A DNA stretch of 64,000 bases, from positions 1-64,000 of the forward strand of contig NZ_CVRU01000056.1 in NCBI RefSeq assembly GCF_001261715.1, written 5' to 3'. The DNA is from Dysgonomonas sp. HGC4 (GTDB lineage Bacteria; Bacteroidota; Bacteroidia; Bacteroidales; Dysgonomonadaceae). The notes below the pieces were generated by a model, which had not been told where the DNA came from, ran no database searches, and saw only the letters and a program-made list of their open reading frames with translations. How positions within the stretch are numbered: the stretch's first letter is position 1; each line of letters opens with the position of its first letter. This document shows positions 27,701 through 36,957 of the stretch, one piece after another. Both the position numbers and the translations under genes were made by a program.

Positions 27701-28551
27701 TTTATCTTTGCTTCAAGATAAGTATCGGGAAGTACATGTTGCTGTTCCCACAAAAGCGTCTGAGGCTCTAGATGTACCTTCTCTATATGAATAATAGAAT
27801 CTTTGGTACTTAACCTTATATTGGCTGTCTGAAGTAAAAACTGATTATTGGATAGTAGGACTTGCGGCTGATTAGTGGTAAAATCGAAATCATCACAGAA
27901 AAGCAGTTTACCTGATTGATCTGAGTTCTGATCTAACACAAAGCCATAGGCATGAAAACTCACATCTGTCAAACCATACACAACGGGTGTTCCCTGATCT
28001 TCTGCCAGATAAGAGATACTGGCATTTTCTAAATTCATTTTCTTAACAGTCAACACATCCATATAAGGAGATATCAACTCATGCAATGATTTAGATGTCT
28101 TATTTTTGGTTTTTATTTCAGCACGTGACGAGCTTTCCGACTCAAAAACTTTAACTATCGGTCGTTTGATTTCGAACAGATCGAAGTGAAGCTGTCTATA
28201 ACTAAACATCCAAACCAGATTGAGCCCTTTGAAATGGATTCGTTCTATCTCTATATCAAAATAATTTTTCGGCAAACTATCTTTTGCTGACCATTGCTTA
28301 AACACCGCAGAATCGACCTTAAGCTCTACACCTTTAAGAGTCAGCTCTCCATTGAAAAGTCCAATTTCGAGATGCTTAGAGCTAAACTGATAAAATCCTC
28401 CCGTTGCATCAGATACACTCTCGCTCAGTTTTTCCCGCAAAAAGCCTTCAAGCCTTTCCCTCATATACCAATTGACCGCAAATCCCACGATAGCAATGAC
28501 TATTATAGTGAAACCTACAATCTTTAGTATCTTACGTTTTTTTATTTTCAT
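24709..28551 (-). CDS. Giant AsmA-like membrane-anchored protein
   Basis: 1280 aa from the ATG at 28551 (MKIKKRKILKIVGFTIIVIAIVGFAVNW..); the frame extends upstream only to a TTG. One N-terminal membrane helix is followed by an almost entirely beta-strand, repetitive periplasmic region. Units such as INSIEVTGVRF, ISIDKIGITEAKLKY, ISISEVNLNGGNITF and VNNFKVVYEELP recur at intervals, as in AsmA/DUF748 and bridge-like lipid-transfer proteins. The tail is lysine-rich (GIFHKDKKENKPEIKG). Such proteins are linked to outer-membrane biogenesis or phospholipid transport; the assignment here is by architecture, not by a diagnostic motif. It lies downstream of the TonB-type barrel gene. Confidence 0.65.
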   Translation of the reverse strand: MKIKKRKILKIVGFTIIVIAIVGFAVNWYMRERLEGFLREKLSESVSDATGGFYQFSSKHLEIGLFNGELTLKGVELKVDSAVFKQWSAKDSLPKNYFDIEIERIHFKGLNLVWMFSYRQLHFDLFEIKRPIVKVFESESSSRAEIKTKNKTSKSLHELISPYMDVLTVKKMNLENASISYLAEDQGTPVVYGLTDVSFHAYGFVLDQNSDQSGKLLFCDDFDFTTNQPQVLLSNNQFLLQTANIRLSTKDSIIHIEKVHLEPQTLLWEQQHVLPDTYLEAKINSIEVTGVRFKRENALNYLEANAFDINRSEIQYFNVKKDSVKIESKKDAGVQVQDTLNLSWTLYAIVSPLLHSISIDKIGITEAKLKYTNATKDTIDVYNMDRFNFEAYGFKVDSLADIQQRFLYSQGFSVDAADIEGIVISQNHALSIGHMKLNTVTKDFQIDKVKLSPLQLKTQRDYIVGTIDSIRLLGLEYDQGIRAQQLSIDAPNIEYVKMHKSKKEIAPVDDKSANLNVVVPFFKHISISEVNLNGGNITFRDNTNKDNPVYKLPRIDFFASNFLINEITIKHSHTFFACDNLRFSFERFDNLLPGKDYRLMIRKGVYTGIKGNLELFDIKLLPQRNTWKKAPDTYFSLLSPFVAVRGIDYKITEKENTVMFNSFNVESPTIQVVKTRKSSNTTKKNSEVKDKTTNFIAGLFDISNAKIEYSDHTTKDSLNTTVGKLQLKALAWDAEMKNSSIGEITLQSPVINYKKVIEGGGSQSKASASTPFAGSLNIGRIGISNIQVGVDQPSLKLHFETSNLDILDINLNNRKFNLASVEVAKPVVKINQISKSAQKSKVSSNKQDIYSVFEKLGSEVSVNKFNISDANIDYATTLNGKLNRQQQLNTTNLFFSGLVINSELKTFVMDDINFSTHNFQFPLNNGFYMLKAETIELKKNEGSFRIEKLHLVPAYSKKEFAYHHPTHKDWFDVGVGHISLSGIDFNRYFANNRLHAKELLMKDVELLNFKNQQIEIQHNIMPMIYEGLQKLPVKFDIDTANVNNFKVVYEELPKNNTVPGVIFFTNMNGRLSGLTNIVSRPGQYIKLDADGNLMGTGHFTATWMLPVDSLNDHFHLKAHLNKFDLKDLNQLITPMAPAKVETGYIKSLTFNTDASSKGATIEMLMLYNDLSISVLKNKDGELTTNTLVSTVANKVIKKNNPDKPHKRARHVHVTIERDAYHSTFNYLWQILQPAVVESVGFSQKKQNFAKKVSGFFQKVKGIFHKDKKENKPEIKGVPKK

Positions 28552-28634
28552 GCAGAAGGGCTCTTTTTTCAACAATATTAATAAAACTATTCCTTTATTA
28601 AACAAAGCCTCTGCAATTATGTTCCATCCGAAAC

Positions 28635-28676
28635 AAAAAACATCTCTAAGTTTTATATTACCAAGAGATGTTTTTT
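28635..28676 (-). terminator. Rho-independent terminator between barrel gene and AsmA-like gene
   Basis: AAAAAACATCTCT and AGAGATGTTTTTT form a perfect 13-bp stem with a 16-nt loop and U-rich end on both strands. It terminates the minus-strand transcript ending at 28698. Confidence 0.88.
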
Positions 28677-28697
28677 ATCAATTATTTCATCTTAACT

Positions 28698-31184
28698 CTA
28701 TTGCTGACCGCCGCCTTGCGCGTTACCACCGCCGCCGCCCATAGAGTCGTCATTATTAATTCCACGAACCGCTTTCTTAATCTGAGCTTTCATCTCTCCA
28801 AATCGATACGACACTCTTATTCCAAAATATCGGCGTCTATAAATGCTATATGATTCTGAGCGAAAGGTAGGATTATCCACTATATTCCGAAATGTCTGTT
28901 TATCTGAAAACACATTTGAGGCTGAGATATTAACGTTTAATTTCTCTGATAAGAAATCCTTAGAAACCGACAGTCCATAATAGTTATAGGAAGGACCCCG
29001 TCCTTGTATATTGATATACGGTGTACCTCCATTTACAAAAAGATTCACTCTGTATGTTTTAGGAAAAGTATATTGCATATTAGTATAACCATTTACGGCA
29101 AAACCCGAATTAGACAACTCAAATTCATCCATATTCGATTTAATATCAATATAAGAGCCCGATAAATTTCCCGACAGTCGAATCTTTTGAGTAGGTGTCC
29201 AGCTAAAATAGGTAAAAAGACCTAACCTTTTGCTTTTTCCAATATTAGCATAAGTTGTTCTACTCACAATATCATCCAGTTCAGTGATACGTTCAATAGA
29301 GTTATCTACAAAATTATAAGATAAACTGGCATTCATATTAAACTTCGGATTGAAGAAATTATAATTCATATCAATAGTATGCGATTCTATAGGCTTCAAG
29401 TTTGGATTACCTACACTTACGTTCAATGAATCTGTTCTATTCTCAAATGGATTCAATTGCCATATACCCGGTCTTGATACTCGCATATTATACCCTAAAC
29501 GAAAAGTCTGAGAAGGGCTTGGCTGATAACTAAGCGTAATAGAAGGTACAAGATTAGATAAATCTGTTTCATAGTTTTTATCATTAGCCTGCTCTCCCTC
29601 CGCCAAAGGATATTTTATACTTAAGTTAGTACCCTCGTACCTAAGTCCCGTTTTAAGACCAAACTTTTTATATTTAACTGCATAGCTGGCATAACCTGCA
29701 TAAATATCTTGTCTGTGTTTAAATTCATCTTTCAAAGAAGGCTCTTCTATCCATTCGCCTGCCTGATCATAAAACCGTCCGCTACTACTTTTATTTAACC
29801 GGATAATATATTTAAGCCCAACTTCCAGATTATGGATTTTCTTAAAAGGGGTAGCATAATCTATTTGCATGGTATGCTCCTTTTGAGTACCATCTGAATA
29901 TTGTCTGTTTTTAAAATCGTCAATATTCAAGATACCCACAACTTCATTATCCGAACTCCAGTCGTCAGGTTCCAAAGCCAAACGATATGAGAGTGTCAAC
30001 AATCTGTCTTTTACCGTTTTTGAAGTCTTTTGATAATCTGCTTTCAACTCCGTAGAACCATATTTATAGTCGCCATCTGTAGACTGATCAAACTCCTGAA
30101 TTGGATTGAAAGAAACATTTTCTAGTCTGTTATTGGTAAAAGAAGTCTGTCTACCTGTTCCCGCATAACGTCCAAAACCTACATTTATCAGATTCAAGGA
30201 GTCTATTTCATAACTAAGCTCTCCATTTCCAAACTGCCCATTACCTCTATTCTTACCCGTTCCTCTTTGGATTAGATACTTATTATCCACATTCGCAAAA
30301 TTCTCTCGTTTTAAGTAAGTGTCATATTCAGGATTTCGATATTCGTAATAGCTGTAATTACCTGTAAAACCAAGCTTCCCCGATTTCATTGTCAAGTATC
30401 CTGATGCACCATAACCTCCTTGAGAATTGCCCCAACTACTTACTGTTGCCGTATACCCACCCATTGAAGAGTTTTTCGTAGTAATGATATTAATGATACC
30501 AGCTACTCCTTCGGCATCATACTTTGCACCTGGATCGGTGATTACCTCTATATCTTTAATAGTACTGGCAGGCATACTTTTTAATACATCCTTAGGATTG
30601 CTTGCCAACATAGAAGAGGGCTTCCCATTTATATAAATTCGGAATGCCGATGACCCTTTGAGCTGAATCTGATCTTCACCGTCTACGGTTATCATAGGCA
30701 CTTTTTTCATCATATCCAGAGCGTTATTAGTTTTAGACTCGGGATCATCTTCCATACTATAAGTTATCTTATCTAATTCTACTTTTATCAATGGCTTTTG
30801 AGCCGAAACCACCACCTCGCTAAGCATCTTACTATCGTCCTTCATCAGGATATTACCTAAATCCTGCATCTTGGCGGTTGTCAACGTAAATGGCTTACTA
30901 ACGGATTCTTTGCCTATAAACTCTATAGTCATCAAATACTCTCCCGGCTGAGTCATGGAAAATTGAAATTTTCCATTTTCATCAGTAGGAACTACTTTAT
31001 CGACCTTCTGAAGATCGGCTTGCTTGAAAATTTTAATCGTTGCATAAGGTATAGATTCGGAAGTTAACGAATCTGATACAACTCCTTTTACCGTTACTTT
31101 AGACTCCGCCACAGCCTGAGCCTCTATTAATAAAGGAAAAGACATAAGAATATACAGAAGGACAAGTAGTTTTTTTGTTGCCAT
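28698..31184 (-). CDS. Outer-membrane TonB-dependent-receptor-like protein (OMP_b-brl_3 type)
   Basis: 828 aa. A signal peptide (MATKKLLVLLYILMSFPLLIEAQA) is followed by a carboxypeptidase-like regulatory domain (VTVKGVVSDSLTSESIPYATIKIF, about 29-115). Then comes a plug region (SEVVVSAQKPLIKVELDKITYSM.., GAKYDAEGVAGIINIITTKN) and a barrel ending near residue 800. It belongs to the group without a classical SusC signature. The extreme C-terminus is a glycine-rich tail (SMGGGGGNAQGGGQQ), which means the barrel-closing aromatic residue is not terminal. Ligand unknown. A good promoter is at 31245-31275. Confidence 0.85.
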   Translation of the reverse strand: MATKKLLVLLYILMSFPLLIEAQAVAESKVTVKGVVSDSLTSESIPYATIKIFKQADLQKVDKVVPTDENGKFQFSMTQPGEYLMTIEFIGKESVSKPFTLTTAKMQDLGNILMKDDSKMLSEVVVSAQKPLIKVELDKITYSMEDDPESKTNNALDMMKKVPMITVDGEDQIQLKGSSAFRIYINGKPSSMLASNPKDVLKSMPASTIKDIEVITDPGAKYDAEGVAGIINIITTKNSSMGGYTATVSSWGNSQGGYGASGYLTMKSGKLGFTGNYSYYEYRNPEYDTYLKRENFANVDNKYLIQRGTGKNRGNGQFGNGELSYEIDSLNLINVGFGRYAGTGRQTSFTNNRLENVSFNPIQEFDQSTDGDYKYGSTELKADYQKTSKTVKDRLLTLSYRLALEPDDWSSDNEVVGILNIDDFKNRQYSDGTQKEHTMQIDYATPFKKIHNLEVGLKYIIRLNKSSSGRFYDQAGEWIEEPSLKDEFKHRQDIYAGYASYAVKYKKFGLKTGLRYEGTNLSIKYPLAEGEQANDKNYETDLSNLVPSITLSYQPSPSQTFRLGYNMRVSRPGIWQLNPFENRTDSLNVSVGNPNLKPIESHTIDMNYNFFNPKFNMNASLSYNFVDNSIERITELDDIVSRTTYANIGKSKRLGLFTYFSWTPTQKIRLSGNLSGSYIDIKSNMDEFELSNSGFAVNGYTNMQYTFPKTYRVNLFVNGGTPYINIQGRGPSYNYYGLSVSKDFLSEKLNVNISASNVFSDKQTFRNIVDNPTFRSESYSIYRRRYFGIRVSYRFGEMKAQIKKAVRGINNDDSMGGGGGNAQGGGQQ

Positions 31185-31244
31185 ACGTATTGTTTTAAGG
31201 TTTCTAATAAAAATAGAATATAGTTAGATAGTCTTTAGATTTCT

Positions 31245-31275
31245 CAAATATATGTCAGCATTTTATAATAACCAA
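31245..31275 (-). promoter_or_regulatory. Promoter of the TonB-dependent-receptor-like gene
   Basis: On the minus strand the -7 box TATATTTG (31245-31252) is exact. A TTGG at about 31272-31275, 20 bp upstream, serves as -33 element. It is 61 bp before the start codon. Confidence 0.65.
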
Positions 31276-31437
31276 CTGCTCGAAGTTTAAATTTTAACAC
31301 AAAATCTATTTTTATTGATATTTACCATTATTTACGGTTGGTTAACTTGGCATAATAGTCTATGTACTACCTCTAAACTATCTATAATTTAACCTTCAAA
31401 AGAGTTCCTTATTTTTACTTTTTTGAGGATTATTGTC

Positions 31438-31445
31438 TAACTTTG
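31438..31445 (+). promoter_or_regulatory. -7 box for the MATE gene
   Basis: TAACTTTG is a perfect -7 box. The nearest TTTG upstream (31422-31425) is too close, so the -33 element is weak. It predicts a leader of about 145 nt before the MATE start. Confidence 0.5.
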
Positions 31446-31526
31446 TACTGCTTTATCTGAAAACGACCGGCGCCTATTAGAGAAAAATCTAAGACACATA
31501 TCAAATATCAGATCATTAAAGATAAT

Positions 31527-31592
31527 ATGGAGCAGTTATCTTTATTCGCAAAACCTACACATCTCGTATTGCTCTTCATTCTTAAATTTTAA
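31527..31592 (+). CDS. Putative 21-residue leader ORF upstream of the MATE exporter
   Basis: ATG at 31527 to TAA at 31590-31592 encodes MEQLSLFAKPTHLVLLFILK plus Phe. It ends 5 bp before the MATE start codon and lies inside its predicted leader. It may be a translated leader peptide coupling or attenuating translation, or chance. The hydrophobic C-terminal half is the only notable property. Confidence 0.35.
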   Translation: MEQLSLFAKPTHLVLLFILKF

Positions 31593-31597
31593 AAGAA

Positions 31598-32992
31598 ATG
31601 CAACAAGTTGCAAATGTTGACGAACTAGAAAACAAAAACATTGCTAAACTTCTTTGGCAATATGCATTACCTGCAATTGTCGGGACTCTAGTTAACTCTC
31701 TCTATAATGTTATCGACCGTGTATTTATAGGACATTGGGTGGGAGATGATGCCTTAGCCGGCTTAGGCTTGGTACTCCCTATTATGAATATTACGGCAGC
31801 TGTAGGCATGCTTGTTGGAGCAGGATCAGCGAGTCGTATTTCAATCTATCTAGGAAAGAAGGATAAAGAGACTGCCGAAAAAATTGCAGGAACCTCGTTC
31901 CTTATGACTATCATTATTAGCGGAATAGTCATCGGATTATTGCTATTATTTCTAAAACCGGTACTTATGTATGCAGGGGCAAGTGAGGCGACCTACCCAT
32001 ATGCTCGCGATTTCCTTGTTATCTTTTTGCCGGGTAATCTATTTCTATCCTTATGCTTTAACTTCAATAATATGATGAGGGCTTCTGGATATCCTAAAAA
32101 AGCAATGATAACCATGCTTATCAGCGTAGTAGCTAATATCATTTTAGCCCCTATATTTATACATTATTTAGGTTGGGGAATGAAGGGTGCAGCAGCAGCT
32201 ACATTTATAGCTATGGTAATAGGTTTTATCTTTGTAATGCAACACTTCTTGAATCCGAATAGCTATATAAAGCTTAGATGGAAAAACCTGAGATTAAACA
32301 AGAAAATTGTTTGGTCTATTACATCTATCGGGATGTCGCCTTTCCTTATTCAGTTGACAGCTTCAGTTGTAGTGTTCTTCATTATAGCACAGCTAAAAAT
32401 ATTCGGAGGTACAGACTCTCATTCGAGCGACATGTCTATTGCAGCCTATACAATTGCCAACACTATGCTTATGCTTATTGTAATGATTGTATTGGGGCTT
32501 ACACAAGGTATGCAGCCTATTGTTGGGTACAATTACGGAGCGAAGAATTACGATAGGGTAAAAGAGACTCTGATCTACACCATTAAGGTAGGTACAGTCA
32601 TTACTACATTTGGCTTTATCTTAGGGTTCTTTTTTCCACAAATATTCGTTAGCTTTTTTGGACCTGGACCTGAACTTGCCGAAAAATCGGCGACAGCATT
32701 ACGCCTTGTAGTTATATGCTTCCCTCTTGCCGGATTTCAGATTGTTGTTACCAACTTTTTCCAATGTATAGGTAAAGCCGGAAAATCAATTTTCCTGAGT
32801 CTTACCCGCCAAGTACTATTCTTAGTACCTGCTTTATATATATTACCTCAACACTTAGGTTTAAAAGGAATCTGGTTATCTATGCCTGTGGCTGATGCTT
32901 TAGCGGTAATAGTTACCTTTATCTTATTTACATTTCAAGTAAGAAGTCTTAAAAGAGAAGCGGACGCCCTAACCCAGAATCCACAAAGTTGA
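31598..32992 (+). CDS. MATE-family multidrug/metabolite exporter
   Basis: A 464-aa inner-membrane protein with about twelve hydrophobic segments in two similar halves. The first half carries LPAIVGTLVNSLYNVIDRVFIGHWVGDDALAG, the standard MatE start. The second half has GMSPFLIQLTASVVVFFIIAQL and GLTQGMQPIVGYNYGAKNYDRV, the equivalent motif. These antiporters use sodium or protons. Substrate unknown. The next gene starts 13 bp after its stop, so they are probably co-transcribed. Confidence 0.92.
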   Translation: MQQVANVDELENKNIAKLLWQYALPAIVGTLVNSLYNVIDRVFIGHWVGDDALAGLGLVLPIMNITAAVGMLVGAGSASRISIYLGKKDKETAEKIAGTSFLMTIIISGIVIGLLLLFLKPVLMYAGASEATYPYARDFLVIFLPGNLFLSLCFNFNNMMRASGYPKKAMITMLISVVANIILAPIFIHYLGWGMKGAAAATFIAMVIGFIFVMQHFLNPNSYIKLRWKNLRLNKKIVWSITSIGMSPFLIQLTASVVVFFIIAQLKIFGGTDSHSSDMSIAAYTIANTMLMLIVMIVLGLTQGMQPIVGYNYGAKNYDRVKETLIYTIKVGTVITTFGFILGFFFPQIFVSFFGPGPELAEKSATALRLVVICFPLAGFQIVVTNFFQCIGKAGKSIFLSLTRQVLFLVPALYILPQHLGLKGIWLSMPVADALAVIVTFILFTFQVRSLKREADALTQNPQS

Positions 32993-33004
32993 AAAAGCGG
33001 AAAA

Positions 33005-35119
33005 ATGTCACAACCCATCGGTATAATTGCAAAGATAAAAATAGCAGAATCTGATTATAAAAATTATCTGAAAACAAAGGAGGTAAAACAACTTGCCTCC
33101 TCTATGTTTTATTCGATAAAACATACTGATAGAAATTTCTATATTTTCCAGTATACAAAGAAAGAACAAACATTATATGTTTTCATTTATTACAATTATG
33201 GAAATTCGGAAACATTAAAAGGAATAGAGTTTGAGTCATTAAAAAGTATCCAGTCTTTTTTGACAGCCGAAAGTAGTGGATATCTGATAGGAACGCTTGA
33301 CTGTATTAACTTGGATCAAGAGGATTTTCATTATGCATATACTTTGGAAAAAGGCATTTGGACAGACCATAAAAAGCTGGACGAAACTAGATATAAAGAA
33401 GTACTAAAAGATACTGATCGGTTATACAAACTACTTGATGGAGAATTTAGCGATAAGGTATTTTCATCACGTATTGTTGATACAACTATAGTTAAGAGAA
33501 TAAGAACGCTGCAAGAAAAGCACCGAATTGAAAATTTAGTAAACCGATTACATGAGGCTTCGCCTTATAAACCTCTTTATTTTTTTGGTAATTACTATTA
33601 TAATGGAATATGTATTTACAATCCTCACCAACGACTAACTGCATTATTAGAAATTGATCCACATACTTTTATCCAGAAACCATATGGAGGGTCTGATCAT
33701 AAACATGTTGTAATTGATAATATAGTAATAGCAACCGATCCTCAAAAATTTAAGAAATTACAAAAATTAGAATCTGTTTTCTATACATCCTCAGAGGCTG
33801 TTTATGATTATAAGGGGCATTTTATACCCAATGCAGATCCAAAGACATTTAAGCTAGAACAAGAAGGTATTGCAGAAGATGCTAACTACATTTACATATT
33901 CAACACACAAATACCCAAAGTTGAAGTGGGAGAATATAAGATAATTGATTATGGATATTCCAAGCCTATAATTATATATGGTGAAAAAGCAATCTATTTA
34001 AACAGCAATAAATTAGAACAGCTAAACCCTTCGACTTTCGAAATTTTAGAGATATATGAAAGGTCACATAATACTTTCACACATTTGATAAAAGCGAAAG
34101 ATAAGGACGGTGTATTTATTATTTATCAAAAATCAGGCTTAAATGCTTCACACCTCAATACTCCAATCGAAGTTTTAAGAGACATTGATATTGAACAGAC
34201 AATTATCGAATATCAGAAAACGTCTCACAATCTGAGTGAGAAGAAAACTAATGAAGAGAAACTAATTGATGAAATTGAAGGTGACGATTTTATAGAACAA
34301 TACAATAAGAATAAGCATTCACTTGATTTTCTGTTGAAAATCAATAATTATTTTTATCAGTGTTTTCAGAAGTGGATCAAATCAAAAGATAAGGCAGAGT
34401 TAGATAAAATTCTAAAAACATACCATATAATAGAAGACACTGCTTGGGTCAATCCTCATTTGTTTCATCATACAGCTTGTGTATATGCAGCCCTTGGAGA
34501 GATACAAAAAGCTACAGAAGAAATTTACAAAGCTTGTTTATTCGGTTATGAAGAGATAAAAGCAATTTGGGGCGATGAGGACTTAGTAATACTGCACTCA
34601 GACCCTTATTATAAAGAATTACAGCAATATTATGAAACCAATATAAAAATATTGCCAACCCCTTTAATTACAACAGAAGTATTAATAAGATTAGATGCAT
34701 TATCGGTAGAAGAAATTCAATCTTTAGCGTACACAATTACAAAAAGATTTTTAATTCCCGATAAATCTCATGTTTTGTTGATGCAGAAATCAAATAGTCC
34801 CAATGATCAATCGTGGGAGGTTTACTTGAGTTTATTGCAAAGCTTCTTTAATCATGTATTAAAAAACAGTACCTTTTCCTCTTCTTTATATAAAAAATTT
34901 AAAGATTATGAATTAATGCCTGCTTCCGGTCATTTCGAACAATTTAAATACCAGTTTAGTCATGCCCATATTGCAGGTCCAACTTTGGAAGATTGCCGCA
35001 GGACTTTAGAAAAAGTCAGAGCCTCTCTTGATAGAATACAAAATGCTCAAGAAAAAATCGCTATAACTAATTATATAAATCAATCAGAAATTATGAAGGT
35101 TTTAGGAGAGCAAGTATAA
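33005..35119 (+). CDS. Uncharacterised protein with DKNYY-like and TPR-like segments
   Basis: 704 aa, no signal peptide and no membrane helix. The middle (about 190-330) contains tyrosine-rich units such as YFFGNYYYNGICIYN and DPKTFKLEQEGIAEDANYIYIFN, which resemble the DKNYY repeat family. Around 475-540 a helical segment (ACVYAALGEIQKATEEIYKACLFGYEEIKAIWGD..) resembles the last repeat of a TPR array. The final part is helical. I do not know its function. It lies 13 bp after the MATE gene and converges with the phosphoethanolamine transferase gene with only 3 bp between stops. Confidence 0.6.
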   Translation: MSQPIGIIAKIKIAESDYKNYLKTKEVKQLASSMFYSIKHTDRNFYIFQYTKKEQTLYVFIYYNYGNSETLKGIEFESLKSIQSFLTAESSGYLIGTLDCINLDQEDFHYAYTLEKGIWTDHKKLDETRYKEVLKDTDRLYKLLDGEFSDKVFSSRIVDTTIVKRIRTLQEKHRIENLVNRLHEASPYKPLYFFGNYYYNGICIYNPHQRLTALLEIDPHTFIQKPYGGSDHKHVVIDNIVIATDPQKFKKLQKLESVFYTSSEAVYDYKGHFIPNADPKTFKLEQEGIAEDANYIYIFNTQIPKVEVGEYKIIDYGYSKPIIIYGEKAIYLNSNKLEQLNPSTFEILEIYERSHNTFTHLIKAKDKDGVFIIYQKSGLNASHLNTPIEVLRDIDIEQTIIEYQKTSHNLSEKKTNEEKLIDEIEGDDFIEQYNKNKHSLDFLLKINNYFYQCFQKWIKSKDKAELDKILKTYHIIEDTAWVNPHLFHHTACVYAALGEIQKATEEIYKACLFGYEEIKAIWGDEDLVILHSDPYYKELQQYYETNIKILPTPLITTEVLIRLDALSVEEIQSLAYTITKRFLIPDKSHVLLMQKSNSPNDQSWEVYLSLLQSFFNHVLKNSTFSSSLYKKFKDYELMPASGHFEQFKYQFSHAHIAGPTLEDCRRTLEKVRASLDRIQNAQEKIAITNYINQSEIMKVLGEQV

Positions 35120-35122
35120 TTA

Positions 35123-36760
35123 TTATTTTTTATTACTTCTGGCTTTTACCTCATCATAGGTAAGTTCACCTATATAACGTTCTCTTGGCTCAAATTCGAT
35201 AGAAAAGATACTTCTCTTATCATTATAATCAAGATAGTTAAAACCAGCCAAATCTGATAAACTATACAAAAAGTCGGATGTAGAATAACTTCTTGTTGTA
35301 TCTAAAATCAAGTCCTCCCGTTCTTTCTTAAAGTTAGGCGACATCCACACAAGAAAAGGCACTTCGCACATACTTGGTGATACCTTCTCATAAGCATGTC
35401 CGGCAAAGTCTCTTGTTTCATAAACTTCCTCCCCATGATCCGAAAAATAAACTAAGGCTGTTTTCTGATCCGATTGATCTTGCAAAATATGTATCAATTG
35501 AGAGAGTACAAAATCGTTATATAAAACCGAATTGTCATACTTATCAATAGTGCGTATCGCTTTTTTATCTCTAAAATCGGTTTCCTTTATTAAATGATCC
35601 TTCTCGTTATTAAAGATATTATAAGGCGGAGTATATCTAAATTCGTAAGCCATATGATTACCTATAAGATGAATCAAGATCAGCTTATTCTTCTTATTCC
35701 CATTCGCTAATATATTCCTAAAAGTAGGCAAGATTATCTCATCCGGTTGTTTCTCGCTAGAAAGGCTATATATATTTTTCGATAGATCCAACAATACATC
35801 ATAACTTGTTTTGAAATTACCTCCAAATGGTTGAGTACTTATAAAATGAGTTTCATAACCAGCTCTATTGAATAGTTCAAACATAGAAGGTTTCTCTGTT
35901 ATGTAATCAAGGTTATCTCTATCAGCCAAAGTAAGTATAGAACGCAATACCGGAATTGTATGCACCTGAGGCGATATCACATCCTCATAAACTAATAAGC
36001 TGTCGCCCAATGCTCCCAATTTGGGATTAGTAGTCCTAGGATACCCATATAAAGACATATGTCTTCGCGTTAACGACTCTCCTATAACCACAACAATGGT
36101 TTTAGGTACTGAATCCTCAAACATCTCTTTTACTTCATAAGATTGTGATTGGCGTTCTAAGATTGCACACTCTTCTTTGCCTAATCTTATTTTATAATCA
36201 ACAAACATCTTATAAAAATTGACAAAATAGACTGATCGGGATAACGGAGGCAGAGATACAACCAATATCAAAGACAGCAAAGCTGAGATAAAAGTTATCT
36301 TATGATCTTTTATTCTCAAAGGCTTCCCTACCCTCATTTTCCAGATTATCAAGAAGCAGAGTAATATATAAACCAAGCATCCAACTATAATCCAAGGATT
36401 AAAGTAGTGTACCAAGAATTCCTTACTCTCTTCGGGATTAGTTTCAAACAAACTTATTACACTATTTTTCTGCAACAATACATGTGCAAACAACAAATAA
36501 CTTGTATAAATAGTATTAGGCAGATACGAGATTACAAACAAACCCGAGAAAACCAGTTTTTGAGTTCGCGATTTACAAAACAACAAAAGAAGCCCGATTG
36601 ATATAAACAGAATTGTATTTATTGTTATTGTAGCCACCACATGCTTTACAGAAAGATTCTGCGCCAATGGTGTAAGAAGCGGAAGAAACATAATCATATA
36701 GAAAAGAAAACAAATCTGTAACTTCTTTCCATACAATGCATTTACAAAAGAACTATTCAT
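35123..36760 (-). CDS. Lipid A / LPS phosphoethanolamine transferase (sulfatase family)
   Basis: A 545-aa inner-membrane protein. Five hydrophobic segments lie in the first 175 residues and are followed by a periplasmic alkaline-phosphatase-fold domain. The nucleophile Thr lies in VVIGESLTRRHMSLYGYPR (about 223-241), and the metal-binding end in FSDHGEEVYETRDFAGH (about 446-462). This order matches EptA/EptB/EptC-type transferases that put phosphoethanolamine on lipid A or core sugars and lower susceptibility to cationic peptides. The exact acceptor cannot be read from the sequence. Confidence 0.85.
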   Translation of the reverse strand: MNSSFVNALYGKKLQICFLFYMIMFLPLLTPLAQNLSVKHVVATITINTILFISIGLLLLFCKSRTQKLVFSGLFVISYLPNTIYTSYLLFAHVLLQKNSVISLFETNPEESKEFLVHYFNPWIIVGCLVYILLCFLIIWKMRVGKPLRIKDHKITFISALLSLILVVSLPPLSRSVYFVNFYKMFVDYKIRLGKEECAILERQSQSYEVKEMFEDSVPKTIVVVIGESLTRRHMSLYGYPRTTNPKLGALGDSLLVYEDVISPQVHTIPVLRSILTLADRDNLDYITEKPSMFELFNRAGYETHFISTQPFGGNFKTSYDVLLDLSKNIYSLSSEKQPDEIILPTFRNILANGNKKNKLILIHLIGNHMAYEFRYTPPYNIFNNEKDHLIKETDFRDKKAIRTIDKYDNSVLYNDFVLSQLIHILQDQSDQKTALVYFSDHGEEVYETRDFAGHAYEKVSPSMCEVPFLVWMSPNFKKEREDLILDTTRSYSTSDFLYSLSDLAGFNYLDYNDKRSIFSIEFEPRERYIGELTYDEVKARSNKK

Positions 36761-36784
36761 TAGTTAATTATCCAATTTTTGATT

Positions 36785-36799
36785 AGGGTCTCAGACCTT
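36785..36799. repeat. Dispersed AGGTC palindrome, copy 7
   Basis: AGGGTC-TCA-GACCTT, just upstream of the start of the phosphoethanolamine transferase gene. The body to its right is only weakly like the other copies (ACAATAAAAAGGTC on the reverse strand). Confidence 0.5.
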
Positions 36800-36957
36800 T
36801 TTATTGTCTATTCGAGTATAAAAGCTATCGATTATCGTCATTTTTGATACGACATTTATACTTCCTTTTACTTATATGTGTTTATACCTATAATGTAGGT
36901 CGCAAATATAGCATTTTTTCTTATTTTTGATCTAAGTTTATCATCATACACAATTTT

